Source: Engelhardtia mirabilis (GTDB lineage Bacteria > Planctomycetota > UBA1135 > GCA-002686595). Taken from it: a stretch of DNA of 64,000 nucleotides. The position numbers and the translations under genes were made by a program. Below the pieces are notes generated by a model. That model saw only the letters and a program-made list of their open reading frames with translations. It was not told the origin of the DNA and ran no database searches. The stretch lies in NCBI GenBank assembly GCA_007751255.1, contig CP036296.1, positions 4,402,001-4,466,000 on the forward strand. Direction: 5' to 3'. Positions 1-9,926 of the stretch are shown here, piece after piece; position 1 is the first letter of the stretch; each line of letters begins with the position of its first letter.

Positions 1-1
1 G

Positions 2-1699
2 CTGCTGGTGACCATGCGCCAGCGCTACCGCGAGCTGGACCCGCTCATGCGCCGTTGGCTGGAGCGCTTGAGCGTGGTCGGCGGCCGTTTGGAGACCGAC
101 TTCCTCTGCACCGCCTTCGCCCCGGCCACTGCGGCGGAGGTCGATGGCGCGCTGGAGGAGCTGGCGCGGCGCGGCTGGCTGGTCGCCAACGGCCCGCGCT
201 ATCGCTTCGCCCGCGCCGCCCTGCGCGAGGCGGTCTACCGATCCCTTTCGCCGGACCGTCGCGTGCGCCTACACCGCATGGCGGCGCGCGCCTTGGCGAC
301 GATCGAAGACGACCGCGACGTGGACTTCCAACGGGCCTACCACCTGCGCGCAGCCGGTGAGCAGCGTGAGCTGTTGGAGGCCGTCTGGTCCCTGCTGCCG
401 CCCGACGATCGACGCGGCTCGCCCCACCGCCTCTTGCGACTGGCGCGCTGGGGGCTCGAGGCCCTCGACGCCCTCGGAAGGCCGGCGAGCCTTCGCAAGC
501 GGGAACTGAACCTGCTGGAGCGCGGCCTGGGCGCCGCCGACCGCTTGGGAGAGCGCGAGCTGCAACGCCGTTGGCTGGACCGACTGGCCGAGCTGGCCAC
601 CGGCACCGGCACCGACGCCGCCGAGGAGGCGACGGTCTACCTGCTGCACGGTCGCCACGCCTACTCGACCGGCGAGTTCGGCACCGCGCGGGGCATGCTC
701 AGGAACGCCGTGGGCCTGGCCAAGAAGGCCCGCGACGCGCGCATCGAGGTCGAGGCGCTGCGCGGTTGGGCCCTGGTGGAGGCCGAATTCGCCTCCACTT
801 CGCGCGCGCGCCAACTCGCCGCACGCGCCCTGAGCGCATCGGTCGAACCCGAGCAGCGGGCCCTCGCCCACCTGGTCAGCGCGCGGATCGAAGTGCTCGA
901 CGATCGACTCGAACGCGCGCTCGACGACGTGCGCTCCGCCCTGGCCACCCTGCGTCTGGCGGGCCGCGAGGCACCCGGGATTCGGGCCGGGGCCTACCTG
1001 ATGCGCGCGCGGGTCTGGCGCGCGGCCGGACGCGTGAATCGCGCCCTGGCCTCGGCCCGCCGCGCCCAGGCCCTGGCACGGGAAGCCGGCGATCGCCGGC
1101 GCGAGGCCGAGGCTGCTGCCCGCATGGGCTGGCTGCTCTTGGACGCCGACCGCCCCGACGAGGCCGAGGCGCAGCTGCGCGAGGCACGGCTGGTGACCGA
1201 GGAGATCGAAGACCAGCGGGCGGGGGTCTTGGTCGACCTGTGGCTGGGCCTGCTCCTGTGCGAACAGCAGGTCGAGGGTGGACGCGCTTCGATCCAACGC
1301 GCCCTGGCAACCGCCGATGACATCGGCTACCACCGCGCGGAGGCCCTGGGCCGCGCCATCCTCGCGCGGGTCCAGTTGCTCGACGGCGACGACGCCGCGG
1401 CCCTGCGCAACTCCGACCGCGCCCACGAGTTGTCGGAGATCCACGGCTTGGAGCTGATCGACCGCATCGTGGTCGACGGCACCTGCGCCGTGATGCTGCG
1501 GCACGAAGACCGCGGGTCCGAGGCGGATGGATTGGTGCGGAGCCTGAGGCGACGCATCCGCCGTACCACTCGCAACATCAGGCGCCCCGACCTGCGCCTG
1601 GCGCTGGGGGCCTACACCGAGCGCCTGCTCGAGGCCGTCCTGACCCTGGACGGCCCCATCTACCCGCGCTCCACCGCCAACGTCGCGACATTGGACTGA
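2..1699 (+). CDS. C-terminal part of a TPR-rich ATPase/regulator-like protein (5' truncated)
   Basis: The frame is open from the window edge (base 2), so the gene begins upstream and the ATG at 8 is probably internal. The first ~95 residues resemble the winged-helix segment that follows the P-loop ATPase in STAND/PknK-type regulators (short helices ending in 'YRFARAALREAVYRSL' and 'RVRLHRMAARAL'). The rest, about residues 150-560, is a run of Ala/Leu/Arg-rich helical pairs typical of tetratricopeptide repeats. No catalytic motif is visible in the part seen. By family knowledge the missing N-terminus could hold a Ser/Thr kinase or AAA ATPase domain; that is inference. Product probably cytosolic and protein-binding. 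Confidence 0.7.
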   Translation: MLVTMRQRYRELDPLMRRWLERLSVVGGRLETDFLCTAFAPATAAEVDGALEELARRGWLVANGPRYRFARAALREAVYRSLSPDRRVRLHRMAARALATIEDDRDVDFQRAYHLRAAGEQRELLEAVWSLLPPDDRRGSPHRLLRLARWGLEALDALGRPASLRKRELNLLERGLGAADRLGERELQRRWLDRLAELATGTGTDAAEEATVYLLHGRHAYSTGEFGTARGMLRNAVGLAKKARDARIEVEALRGWALVEAEFASTSRARQLAARALSASVEPEQRALAHLVSARIEVLDDRLERALDDVRSALATLRLAGREAPGIRAGAYLMRARVWRAAGRVNRALASARRAQALAREAGDRRREAEAAARMGWLLLDADRPDEAEAQLREARLVTEEIEDQRAGVLVDLWLGLLLCEQQVEGGRASIQRALATADDIGYHRAEALGRAILARVQLLDGDDAAALRNSDRAHELSEIHGLELIDRIVVDGTCAVMLRHEDRGSEADGLVRSLRRRIRRTTRNIRRPDLRLALGAYTERLLEAVLTLDGPIYPRSTANVATLD

Positions 1700-1726
1700 G
1701 CACCTCGACTGAGTCCGCCGATCGGC

Positions 1727-2626
1727 TCAGCCACGCACTTGGGCGGCGCCGTCGCGATCGGCCGGGCTGGCACCGACCAGCCGCTCGAGCCACCAACCCA
1801 GACGGTGGTGCCAGGACCGCTGCTCGAGCGTCGCGACCAGGTCCGGCAGCAGCCCCCGCCAATCGGCACCGGCGTAGCCGCGCAGGAAGCGGGGCAGGTC
1901 GGTTCGGCGCAAGAAGGCCCTGCCGCGGCCCTCACGGCGTCGCACCGAGCGCAAGAGCCGCGCGAGGTTCTGCAGCCGCGCAGCACGGTCGAGCTTGGGA
2001 ACGAGCTGACTGCGATCGAGGTCCAGAACCCAAAGACGCGGTTGCGCCGTACCGAGGGAGCCGCGCTCCACCAAGAGATTGCGGGGCTGCAGATCCGCGT
2101 GAGCCAGGCCGACGTCGTGCAGTTCCGCGATCAGGGCCCCGGTCCGGGCCAGCAGCGCCGCGCGATCCGCCTGCGCCAGCTCCCCCGCGCGCGCCATCTC
2201 GAGCACCGTGCCCAGGTCGAGCGCGTTCTCGATCCGTACCGACACCAGGTCCAACAGCCAGCCGGGACGAGCCGGGCGGGCCCGAGCTGCAATCACCTCG
2301 GGGGTCGCGAGTCCCAGCCGTCGCAGCTCGGCCGACAGGCACAGCTCGCGGACCGGTCGCGACGCGTCCATGAACCTGGCGCCGGTCAACCAGCGCAGGA
2401 GGCCGCCGTGACGGTAACGACGCACCACCAGGCGCGGCCCGCTGCCGTGGATCTCGCCCAGTGGGATGCGGCCCGAGAGGTCGCTGGCCGGCAGCGGATG
2501 CCGATCCCCGTCGGGTTCGAATCCAGCCGCCCTGAGCCGCTCGGCGGCGTGGTCGGCTACGACCAGTGAGCCACCGCCCGCGCGCTGGAGCGTGTAGTCA
2601 GCCGGCAATTCGGGCGGGCGAGGCAA
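1727..2626 (-). CDS. Lipopolysaccharide core / Kdo kinase family protein (KdkA/WaaP-like)
   Basis: 299 residues with the small-kinase fold of the LPS kinase family, which phosphorylates Kdo or heptose of the lipid A-core at the inner membrane. Visible motifs: 'LVVRRYRHGG' near residue 67 (the glycine-rich nucleotide site, very like KdkA), the catalytic loop 'HADLQPRN' (H176, D178, N183) and the metal-binding 'LDLD' (D202/D204). A Kdo or core kinase implies that the organism makes LPS. It converges with the TPR gene to its left (27-bp gap); kptA lies upstream on the same strand 69 bp away. The exact phosphate acceptor cannot be told from sequence. Confidence 0.8.
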   Translation of the reverse strand: MPRPPELPADYTLQRAGGGSLVVADHAAERLRAAGFEPDGDRHPLPASDLSGRIPLGEIHGSGPRLVVRRYRHGGLLRWLTGARFMDASRPVRELCLSAELRRLGLATPEVIAARARPARPGWLLDLVSVRIENALDLGTVLEMARAGELAQADRAALLARTGALIAELHDVGLAHADLQPRNLLVERGSLGTAQPRLWVLDLDRSQLVPKLDRAARLQNLARLLRSVRRREGRGRAFLRRTDLPRFLRGYAGADWRGLLPDLVATLEQRSWHHRLGWWLERLVGASPADRDGAAQVRG

Positions 2627-2695
2627 GGCCAGGGATCGAGCCGTCCGCCGCCGCTCTCGCGAGCGACGGCGGCACGGGCTTTCGATCGGGGTCGG

Positions 2696-4351
2696 TCAGA
2701 TTCCAGCGCCGAAGCCGCCGCCGGAATCGCTGGAGGCGCGCTCGCTGCGCTTCTCGACGGGAGCGCGCTCGGGCTCGGGCGCACGCGGTGCCCGCGGCGC
2801 TCGGCTCGACTCGCGCTTGGCCTCACGGGAGCTCGCTTCGGCATCGAAGACTCCGAGGCCGAAGCCTCCGGAACCGCGCTGCTGGGGCTTCGAAGCCGCG
2901 GCCGGCTCGATCGCGGGCTCCCGCTCCCGACGCGGCGCCCGTTCGGTCTCTTCACGGCGCGGGCGACGCTCTGCGCGGTCGGCATCGCGGTCCCGACGGG
3001 GAGCTCGCTCGGCTTCGGGGTCCCGGCGGGGCGCACGCTCGGGCTCGGAATCGCGGCGCGGAGCCCGCTCGGCCTCGGCGTCCCGGCGGGGCCTGCGCTC
3101 GGCTTCGGAATCCCTGCGCGGGCCGCGACTCGCGCCGCGATCTCGATCGCCTTCGCTGGGGCGGCTGCCGCGCTCGGGGCGCTCGTCACGCTCTTCACGC
3201 CGGCCGCGGGGCGCGCGGTCTTCGCCGCGAGCGCCTCGCTCGTCGGTCCGCTCGGCGCGGGCGGGTGCCCGGCTCTCGCGCTCGTCGGCGTCATCGCCGC
3301 GCCCGCGACCGTAGCGCGGAGCCTCGCGATCACCGCCAGCGCGAGCTCCACCCGCACGGTCGCGGTCGGAACTGCCGCGGTCGGAACTGCCGCGGGGGGT
3401 CCGATCGCGGCCGCTGCGATCGCGGTCTCCACCGTTCTCGTGCACGTCGGCGCGAGCAACGCGCTCCGGTCGCTCTTCACGCCCGCGGGGGCTGTCGTCG
3501 CGATCACGACCGCGTCGGCTCGAATCGGTCGAATCACGGTCCGACGCGTCACGACTGCCAGAGCTGCGGTCCGCCGAGTGCCGGTCGCTCGAGTGCCTCT
3601 CGGCCCTGTCGCGATCCCGGCCTTCGCCCTCGCGCGAATCGTCATCTCGACCACCACGGCCACCGCGCTCGCGGCCACCGCGGTCGCGACCTCGGCCGCC
3701 TCGCTCGCGCCCGCCGCGCTCGCGCCCGCCGCGCTCGCGGCCACCACGCTCCCGTTCGCCACCCTCGCGGCTGTCGTGCCGGATGGGATCGGACCCATCG
3801 TCGAAGGACTCCCCGATCTCGAGCATCTCGGTCGGGATCTCCTCGGCCAGGAACAGGGCCTTGCGGTCGTAGAAGCAGACGCCGTCCTCCCACGCGTCCA
3901 GGGCGTGGATGGTGAGCAGCGTGTACTCACGCGCCAGGCGCCGACCGGACTCGCGGGCGTCGTCCGGAGTAAGGGCCAGGTGCAGGTAGGAGCGGCGTCC
4001 GCCGCGCAGGCCGTAGCGGCGGGCGCGGTCCACGTCGCGGGTCGGCACGCAGACGTAGAGCTGCTCGGGCGGTTGGGCGTCGGGCCCGGCCTCGACGGGA
4101 ATCGAATGGCCGTAGAGGGCTCGAATCTTGCCCTTCTCGATCTCGTAGCGCTGTCGGTCTCCACTCTCGACCGCGTCGGTGAGCTGGTCTTCGTCGACCG
4201 GCTCCCCGAGGCGCTCGTTCAGGGCGTGAATCACGTCGTCGACGTCGGCGAAGCCGTAGGCGTCAACTTCCAGATCGAATCGCTCGGGCTTGTGGCGCAG
4301 CATGAACGCCAGCGAGCGGGTGATCCTCTCGATGAGGGCCGAATCGGTCAT
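2696..4351 (-). CDS. kptA: RNA 2'-phosphotransferase (KptA/Tpt1) with long charged disordered C-terminal tail
   Basis: Residues 1-~185 are a complete Tpt1/KptA domain, which moves an internal RNA 2'-phosphate to NAD+ giving ADP-ribose 1'',2''-cyclic phosphate. Seen: 'MLRHKP' (R19-H20, the first catalytic pair), 'RALYGHS' (R77...H82), 'RRSYLHLALT' and the distal Arg region 'ESGRRLAREY', then 'DGVCFYDRKALFLAEEIP'. A normal KptA stops about here. Residues ~190-551 are instead low complexity: RERGG-type repeats, then D/R/S-rich sequence, then RRDxEAERAP repeats, ending with two glycine-rich motifs ('GSGGFGLG' and 'GGGFGAG'). The tail resembles RGG/RD-type RNA-binding disordered regions; that role is inferred. 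The tail is read in one long frame without stops, and the domain plus tail cover the frame from ATG to stop. Confidence 0.85.
   Translation of the reverse strand: MTDSALIERITRSLAFMLRHKPERFDLEVDAYGFADVDDVIHALNERLGEPVDEDQLTDAVESGDRQRYEIEKGKIRALYGHSIPVEAGPDAQPPEQLYVCVPTRDVDRARRYGLRGGRRSYLHLALTPDDARESGRRLAREYTLLTIHALDAWEDGVCFYDRKALFLAEEIPTEMLEIGESFDDGSDPIRHDSREGGERERGGRERGGRERGGRERGGRGRDRGGRERGGRGGRDDDSREGEGRDRDRAERHSSDRHSADRSSGSRDASDRDSTDSSRRGRDRDDSPRGREERPERVARADVHENGGDRDRSGRDRTPRGSSDRGSSDRDRAGGARAGGDREAPRYGRGRGDDADERESRAPARAERTDERGARGEDRAPRGRREERDERPERGSRPSEGDRDRGASRGPRRDSEAERRPRRDAEAERAPRRDSEPERAPRRDPEAERAPRRDRDADRAERRPRREETERAPRREREPAIEPAAASKPQQRGSGGFGLGVFDAEASSREAKRESSRAPRAPRAPEPERAPVEKRSERASSDSGGGFGAGI
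2925..3130. repeat. kptA: 30-bp periodic coding repeat in the kptA tail (RRDxEAERAP units)
   Basis: About six degenerate 30-bp units encode successive decapeptides of the form R-R-D-x-E-A-E-R-A-P on the minus strand. The period is a multiple of three and the reading frame is kept, so this is a protein repeat expanded by slippage or unequal recombination rather than a CRISPR or intergenic repeat. Confidence 0.7.
3650..3765. repeat. kptA: 15-bp periodic coding repeat in the kptA tail (RERGG units)
   Basis: Repeated 15-bp blocks on the minus strand encode RERGG/RGRDRGG pentads directly after the KptA catalytic domain. It is a second, separate repeat family in the same tail. Confidence 0.7.
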
Positions 4352-4909
4352 GGGCGGTCGCTCGATACGGTGATCGAGCTCGCTTGGGGCCCGCGCGGGC
4401 GGGCGGGTGCCAGCGGCGCAGGGCCGCGTTGGAAGATGGGACCGTTGGATCTCGGGACCAGTGTCCGGCTGGGAAGCCCCCGGAGGGACTGCCTGGCAAG
4501 GAACACAGCGAACTCGGTGCGGTCAGGCACCGGGACCGGGGACCAGGGGCCGTTGGCTCCCGGGGCGCCGGCGGGCGCTCGCAAAGGGTCGGTTTCGAAT
4601 CGGAACGGCTCGGAAAGGCCCGAGGCGGCCCAGCTTAGGACACGCCCACCAGGGGTGCCAGGGCGCTGAGGCGCCGGAGTCGATCCAGTGCCCCCGCGCC
4701 CCCCGAGAGGGCCTTCCCGAGGGCGGATTTGCCCTCGGAAGGGTCTCCCCCGAGCGTCTTTCCGGGGCCGGCCGGCCGGGAGCCGGGGCCAGCTCGCTCC
4801 GTCACCAGGATGCGTGGCCAGTGCGTCCAACTCGTCCGTCAGCGCGCGAGAGGCGGCCGCTGGCCCCCGCTCGGGGCTGCGGGGCGCGGATCATGGCGAT
4901 GGATGTGGG
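4352..4909. other. Intergenic region upstream of kptA
   Basis: About 560 bp with no convincing gene. Plus-strand frames across it are Arg/Gly/Pro-rich artefacts of the high G+C content. It should carry the kptA promoter (minus strand) near 4352-4420, but I see no clear -10. A hairpin lies at 4712-4742 and a 159-bp mobile element starts at 4914. Confidence 0.5.
4712..4742. terminator. Hairpin, possible terminator for the symporter gene
   Basis: CCTTCCCGAGGGC and GCCCTCGGAAGG pair over 12 bp with one bulged C and a 6-nt loop. No U-tract follows on either strand. It lies downstream of the leftward symporter gene, beyond the mobile element. Confidence 0.4.
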
Positions 4910-4913
4910 TTAG

Positions 4914-5072
4914 TGTCCTGGATCAGAAATTCGGCGTCACTGCCCGGAGGTCCGATCGATGCTGGCTAGGCGCGCCGACGACGCGTATCCGCTGCGATGC
5001 TCGGAGGAGGCGCTGGCGACGCCAGCGGCGATCGGAGCCCGGGAAGTGACGCCGAATTTCTGATCCAGGACA
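4914..5072 (+). mobile_element. 159-bp MITE-like element, copy A, TTAG target duplication
   Basis: The element starts TGTCCTGGATCAG and ends with the reverse complement; the terminal inverted repeats are perfect for 28 bp (to ...CGGCGTCACT) and remain similar to about 50 bp. It is flanked by a direct repeat TTAG (4910-4913 and 5073-5076). A second copy, inverted, lies at 49253-49411 with two base differences. It has no room for a transposase, so it is non-autonomous. The right-hand target duplication contains the TAA stop codon of the symporter gene on the minus strand. The 4-bp YTAR duplication fits IS701-type or IS5-group transposases (family knowledge); the actual helper is unknown. Confidence 0.9.
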
Positions 5073-6617
<1,545 letters not shown>

Positions 6618-6623
6618 GGGCGC

Positions 6624-6629
6624 AGGCTA
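6624..6629 (-). promoter_or_regulatory. -10 element TAGCCT of the symporter gene (leaderless geometry)
   Basis: On the minus strand TAGCCT is followed by GCGCCC (6 nt) and then ATG. Transcription normally starts about 7 nt after the hexamer, which would be the A of the start codon. Confidence 0.55.
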
Positions 6630-6785
6630 AGGCCGCGAAGGGAGCCGTGCGAACAGCTCGGGCGTTCCGAGCGACGACTGCGGGGCTCGAGCGGCCTGGC
6701 TCGGCGCTGCCCGGCAGCTCGGGCGAGGGCTGTTCAGCGTCTCGCTTTTTTGAAATGGTCTGCGTTCTTTCACGAATTGGCTACC

Positions 6786-7379
6786 GTGACCAACCGAAGC
6801 AACAGGCCCGACCAGTTGGCCCTCGGCCCCCAGGCGGTGGCCGAGTTCTTCAAGCCCGCACGGCTCGAGTTGTACGACTGCCTGCAGGCCTGCGGGCCGG
6901 CGTCAGTGGCGGACCTCGCCGTGCGCCTGGGCCGCCCGGCCGACGCGCTCTACTACCACTTGCGCAAGCTGGAGCAGCTGGGCGTGCTCGAGCGCCTGAA
7001 GGATCGCGCGGCCGGCGAGGGCGAGGCCGGTCGCAACGGGGCGATCTATGCGGCCACCTCGCGCAGCGTGGTGATGCGTCTGGATCCCGGCTCGGCCGCC
7101 AGTCGCCGCGCTTGGCTGCAAGGCGCACAGGCGGTGCACCGAATGGGCTCGAGGAACGTCGAGTCCGCGCTCGAGTCGGGCTCCGTCCGCACCGAGGGCC
7201 CGGATCGCAACCTCACGGTCCAGCGCGTCCGCGCACGCCTTGGGCCGGACGAATTGAGGGAGGTGAATCGCCTGCTCGACGAACTCTCCTCCTTGCTCCG
7301 CGGCCACTCGAACAACGCCGAGGGGCAGGTTCACGCCTTGACCCTGACCCTGTGCCCGCTCGAGGAGCGCGCGCGCTGA
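6786..7379 (+). CDS. ArsR-like winged-helix transcriptional regulator
   Basis: 197 residues if the GTG at 6786 is used. Residues ~10-65 form a winged helix: 'FFKPARLELYDCLQACGP', 'SVADLAVRLGRPADALYYHLRKLEQLGVLERL', close to ArsR/HTH_20 domains that bind DNA as dimers. The C-terminal ~120 residues are helical ('DPGSAASRRAWLQGAQAVHRM...', 'LRELNRLLDELSSLL'-like) with no metal-binding cysteines, so the signal is not metal by this evidence. The longer open frame upstream overlaps the antisense symporter gene and is not believable; an in-frame TTG at 6777 is an alternative start. The DNA just upstream (6740-6780) is markedly A+T-rich and probably holds the promoter. Next gene follows 25 bp downstream. 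Confidence 0.72.
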   Translation: MTNRSNRPDQLALGPQAVAEFFKPARLELYDCLQACGPASVADLAVRLGRPADALYYHLRKLEQLGVLERLKDRAAGEGEAGRNGAIYAATSRSVVMRLDPGSAASRRAWLQGAQAVHRMGSRNVESALESGSVRTEGPDRNLTVQRVRARLGPDELREVNRLLDELSSLLRGHSNNAEGQVHALTLTLCPLEERAR

Positions 7380-7404
7380 CTCCCACGGTACGGACCCCAC
7401 AACC

Positions 7405-8937
7405 ATGAAGAACTCCCTCCGGATCTCGGCGACCGCCTGCCTGCTGCTCTGCACCGCGAGCGCGGCACCCACCTTCCAGTCCCCGGACGGGTTGCTGGCG
7501 CGAGCCCGCCTGGCAGCCCAGCGGCCGCAGTGGTCGATGCTCGAACAGGGACTGCGCTTCACCGGGACGACCCGTGGGCGCGGCGTCGATGCCACCTTCG
7601 AGCTGTGCTTCAGGGCCGATGGCGCCTACCGCTACGAGACCGACGGGCCCTTGGCCCAGGTCAGCACCTGGGACAGCGACGAGTCCTGGTCCGCGGCGCG
7701 CGGCGGTCCGGCGAGGCCGTTGCGCGGCGCCGAACTCGACGCGTCCCTGTTGGCCCAATGGGTCCACAGCGGCTGGTGGGCCGATGCGGGTGATGCGCTG
7801 CGGGTCGAACCAATCGAGGATCAACCGGAGCTGCGACTCAGTTTCCCGAGCACCGGGGTCGAGGCCCTCCTGACCCTGGATCCCGAGACGGCACTCCCGA
7901 GGCGCTTGAGTCGCAACGACAACGGCTTCGAAGCCCTGGTCGAGTTCAGCGACTACCGCCCCGTCGCCGGCATCCCCATCGCACACAGGGTGGACTACTC
8001 CCAGGCTGGCGTGCGGGGCTTCGTGCGGATCGAAGCGGCCGGGCCCGACCCCGATCCGGCCGGCGACCGGTTCGGCCTGCGCGGTCGACGGGCGACCGAC
8101 GTTCGCTTCAACCCCGAGGCACCCGCCGAGGTCGAGCTGCGCCGAGTCGCGAGCGGGCACCTGTTGGTCAACCCGCGCGTCGACGGGCGCGACGTGGGCT
8201 GGTTCATCCTCGACACCGGCGCCGGCCAACTCTGCATCGACCCCGGCGCGGCCGATCGGCTGGAGCTGCCCGAGTTCGGCGAGGTACCCGCCGTGGGCAA
8301 TGCCGGCACGGTCCTCGCCAGTTTCCGCCAGGGCGCCAGCTTCGTTCTCGGCCCGCTGGAGCAGCGCGATCCGGTCTACGTCGAGCTCGAGCTGGACTTC
8401 CTCGAACCGGTCTTCGGCGTTCCGATCGCCGGCATCTGTGGCTACGACCTGTTCGCGCGGGCAATCGTCCAGCTCGACCTCGATGGGCCGAGCCTGTGGC
8501 TGCACGACCCCGCTGGCTTCGAAGTCGAGGACGCGACGTGGATCGACCTCGAGGTGCAGGGCGGCCTGCCCTGCGTCATCTGCAGCTTCGAGGGCGACCG
8601 CTCGGGCCTGTTTCGGATCGACACCGGAGACTCGGGCTCCGTGACGTTCCACAGCCCCGCGGTGCGACAACTCGGGCTGCTGGAGGGCCGCGAGACACGG
8701 CCCGCGATGCTGGGCGGCGTCGGTGGATCGGCCGAGGCCCGCTCGGGCAGGCTCGACTGGTTCACCCTGGGCGACCGGCGCTTCGAGGACGTGGTCACGA
8801 CCTTCACCACCAACGAACAGGGAGCCCACGCGGACGCCGCTTCGCTGGGAACCATCGGCAGCGGACTGCTGCGCCCCTTCGTTGTCGTCTTCGACTACCC
8901 GGGCGAACGTCTGGGCTTGATCGCCCGCTCCCAGTGA
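7405..8937 (+). CDS. Secreted protein with two retropepsin-like aspartyl protease domains
   Basis: 510 residues. A signal peptide (residues 1-20, 'MKNSLRISATACLLLCTASA') predicts export. Residues ~30-235 are a beta-rich domain. Then come two retropepsin-like lobes: the first with 'WFILDTGAGQLCID' (catalytic D270-T-G) and the second with 'LFRIDTGDSGSVTF' (D406-T-G), ending 'LGTIGSGLLRPFVVVFDYPGERLGLI', the usual last strand of bacterial aspartyl protease family proteins. Retropepsins need two DTG lobes; here both are on one chain, so it could be active as a monomer (inference). Substrate unknown. It ends in a hairpin shared with the convergent FUN14 gene. Confidence 0.8.
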   Translation: MKNSLRISATACLLLCTASAAPTFQSPDGLLARARLAAQRPQWSMLEQGLRFTGTTRGRGVDATFELCFRADGAYRYETDGPLAQVSTWDSDESWSAARGGPARPLRGAELDASLLAQWVHSGWWADAGDALRVEPIEDQPELRLSFPSTGVEALLTLDPETALPRRLSRNDNGFEALVEFSDYRPVAGIPIAHRVDYSQAGVRGFVRIEAAGPDPDPAGDRFGLRGRRATDVRFNPEAPAEVELRRVASGHLLVNPRVDGRDVGWFILDTGAGQLCIDPGAADRLELPEFGEVPAVGNAGTVLASFRQGASFVLGPLEQRDPVYVELELDFLEPVFGVPIAGICGYDLFARAIVQLDLDGPSLWLHDPAGFEVEDATWIDLEVQGGLPCVICSFEGDRSGLFRIDTGDSGSVTFHSPAVRQLGLLEGRETRPAMLGGVGGSAEARSGRLDWFTLGDRRFEDVVTTFTTNEQGAHADAASLGTIGSGLLRPFVVVFDYPGERLGLIARSQ

Positions 8938-8938
8938 G

Positions 8939-8960
8939 CAGGCGGGCTCAACCCCGCCTG
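8939..8960. terminator. Bidirectional hairpin between convergent genes
   Basis: CAGGCGGG and CCCGCCTG pair perfectly (8 bp) around the loop CTCAAC. It begins one base after the retropepsin stop codon and contains the stop codon of the FUN14 gene, so it can terminate both. No U-tract. Confidence 0.6.
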
Positions 8961-9493
8961 AATCCGAGCAGGTAGCCCGCGATCAACCCGCCCGCCGTCG
9001 GCAGCTTGGCCGTCAGGATCTGGGTGAAGGTCTGGTCCTTCTGGATGTTCAGAACCAGATCGTTGATCAACTCCACCGCGCGGCTCCAGTCCACGTCGGC
9101 GATGCCCGCATAGACCAGGCCCTGGATGCCGGCGAAGAAGATCGCGACGAACACCAAGCCGATCTTGACCACCTTGCGCGAGGCGTAGCCCAGGGCGAAG
9201 CCGATCAGGGCGAAGAACGTGCCCTCGGTCACGAAGGGCAGGAAGCCCTCGAGTCCGCCCTCGGGCACGTCCGCCTGGGCCGAGCCGGCCTGGCCAGCGG
9301 GTGCTGGGCTACCCCCCTCGACGAAGCCCGCTACGGGTACCGCGCTGCCGCCAGCGGCGGGATCGGCCGATGGCTCGGACGATCCCGAACCCATCACCGC
9401 GCGCGCTATCACCGACGTCACGAGCAGTCCCAACAGGACGAAGAGAACGGTCTTGTGCCAGCCGTTCATCGTGGTGGTCTTGGAGCTGGTCAT
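8948..9493 (-). CDS. FUN14 family membrane protein
   Basis: 181 residues. One N-terminal membrane segment (~14-33), a ~45-residue Gly/Pro/Ala/Ser-rich linker, then the FUN14 core: 'LPFVTEGTFFALIGFALGYA' (~85-105), 'KIGLVFVAIFFAGIQGLVYAG', and 'LPTAGGLIAGYLLGFRRG' at the very C-terminus, the family signature. FUN14 proteins are small multi-pass membrane proteins known from mitochondria (FUNDC1) and many prokaryotes; their bacterial role is not established. It starts 16 bp after the rhodanese gene and is probably co-transcribed with it. Confidence 0.8.
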   Translation of the reverse strand: MTSSKTTTMNGWHKTVLFVLLGLLVTSVIARAVMGSGSSEPSADPAAGGSAVPVAGFVEGGSPAPAGQAGSAQADVPEGGLEGFLPFVTEGTFFALIGFALGYASRKVVKIGLVFVAIFFAGIQGLVYAGIADVDWSRAVELINDLVLNIQKDQTFTQILTAKLPTAGGLIAGYLLGFRRG

Positions 9494-9509
9494 GGTCGCG
9501 GTGCCCGAT

Positions 9510-9830
9510 CTAGTAGCGCGCCATGTCCGGATCGACCGTGGCCGCCCAGCCGTCGATTCCGCCGGTCAGGTTGATCAGCCGCTCGAAGTCGCGCTCGAGC
9601 AGGAACGCGGCGGCGTTGGCGCTGCGCATTCCGTGGTGGCAGATGCAGACGATCTCCGCCTCGGGATCGAGTTCGGCGCTGCGCGAGGCGAGCTGGTCGA
9701 GGGGGATGTTGAGCGCACCCTCGATCTGACAGATCTCGACCTCCTCGGGCTGGCGGACGTCGAGCAGGACGAGCTGGTCGCCGCCGTCGAGGCGCGCCTT
9801 CAGTTCGGTCGGTCGGATGGACTGGATCAT
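9510..9830 (-). CDS. Single-domain rhodanese-like sulfurtransferase
   Basis: 106 residues, a single rhodanese domain: 'LVLLDVRQPEEVEICQIEGA', 'NIPLDQL', the active-site loop 'CHHGMRSA' with catalytic C64, and 'INLTGGIDGWA'. The 'CHHGxRS' loop is typical of the GlpE/MoeB-associated type that carries persulfide sulfur. The start ATG at 9830 is the first sensible one; the longer open frame upstream overlaps the divergent gene. A TATGCT -10 candidate lies ~35 nt upstream. First gene of a two-gene unit with FUN14. Confidence 0.88.
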   Translation of the reverse strand: MIQSIRPTELKARLDGGDQLVLLDVRQPEEVEICQIEGALNIPLDQLASRSAELDPEAEIVCICHHGMRSANAAAFLLERDFERLINLTGGIDGWAATVDPDMARY

Positions 9831-9910
9831 GGGGAGGTTCGTCGGGGTCCGAAGCGCCAGGAGCATAGCCGGTCGGCGGTCGAGGGCGGGACCGGGCCGT
9901 CCCGCGAAGC

Positions 9911-9916
9911 TAAGAT
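9911..9916 (+). promoter_or_regulatory. -10 element TAAGAT for the carboxypeptidase-regulatory-like gene
   Basis: TAAGAT is followed by 10 nt and the ATG at 9927. It overlaps an earlier in-frame ATG at 9915, which argues for 9927 as the true start and a leader of only a few nucleotides. Confidence 0.45.
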
Positions 9917-9926
9917 GCCGCGCCCG

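Noticed and set aside
269..1504. Long antisense open frame (411 residues) opposite the TPR gene
   Set aside because: Composition is Gly/Ala/Arg/Gln filler with no domain; it mirrors the codon bias of the sense gene. Many other long antisense frames (for example 41072-42358, 37845-40151, 56189-58372) were dropped for the same reason.
2925..3130. Regular ~30-bp repeats resembling a CRISPR array
   Set aside because: No unique spacers; the period is exactly ten codons and the frame of kptA runs through it. The 18-bp repeats at 25434-25505 are likewise coding.
4914..5072. The 159-bp element as a structured RNA gene or attachment site
   Set aside because: Target-site duplications of different sequence at the two loci and the inverted orientation fit transposition; there is no integrase or promoter. 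A terminator side-effect remains possible.
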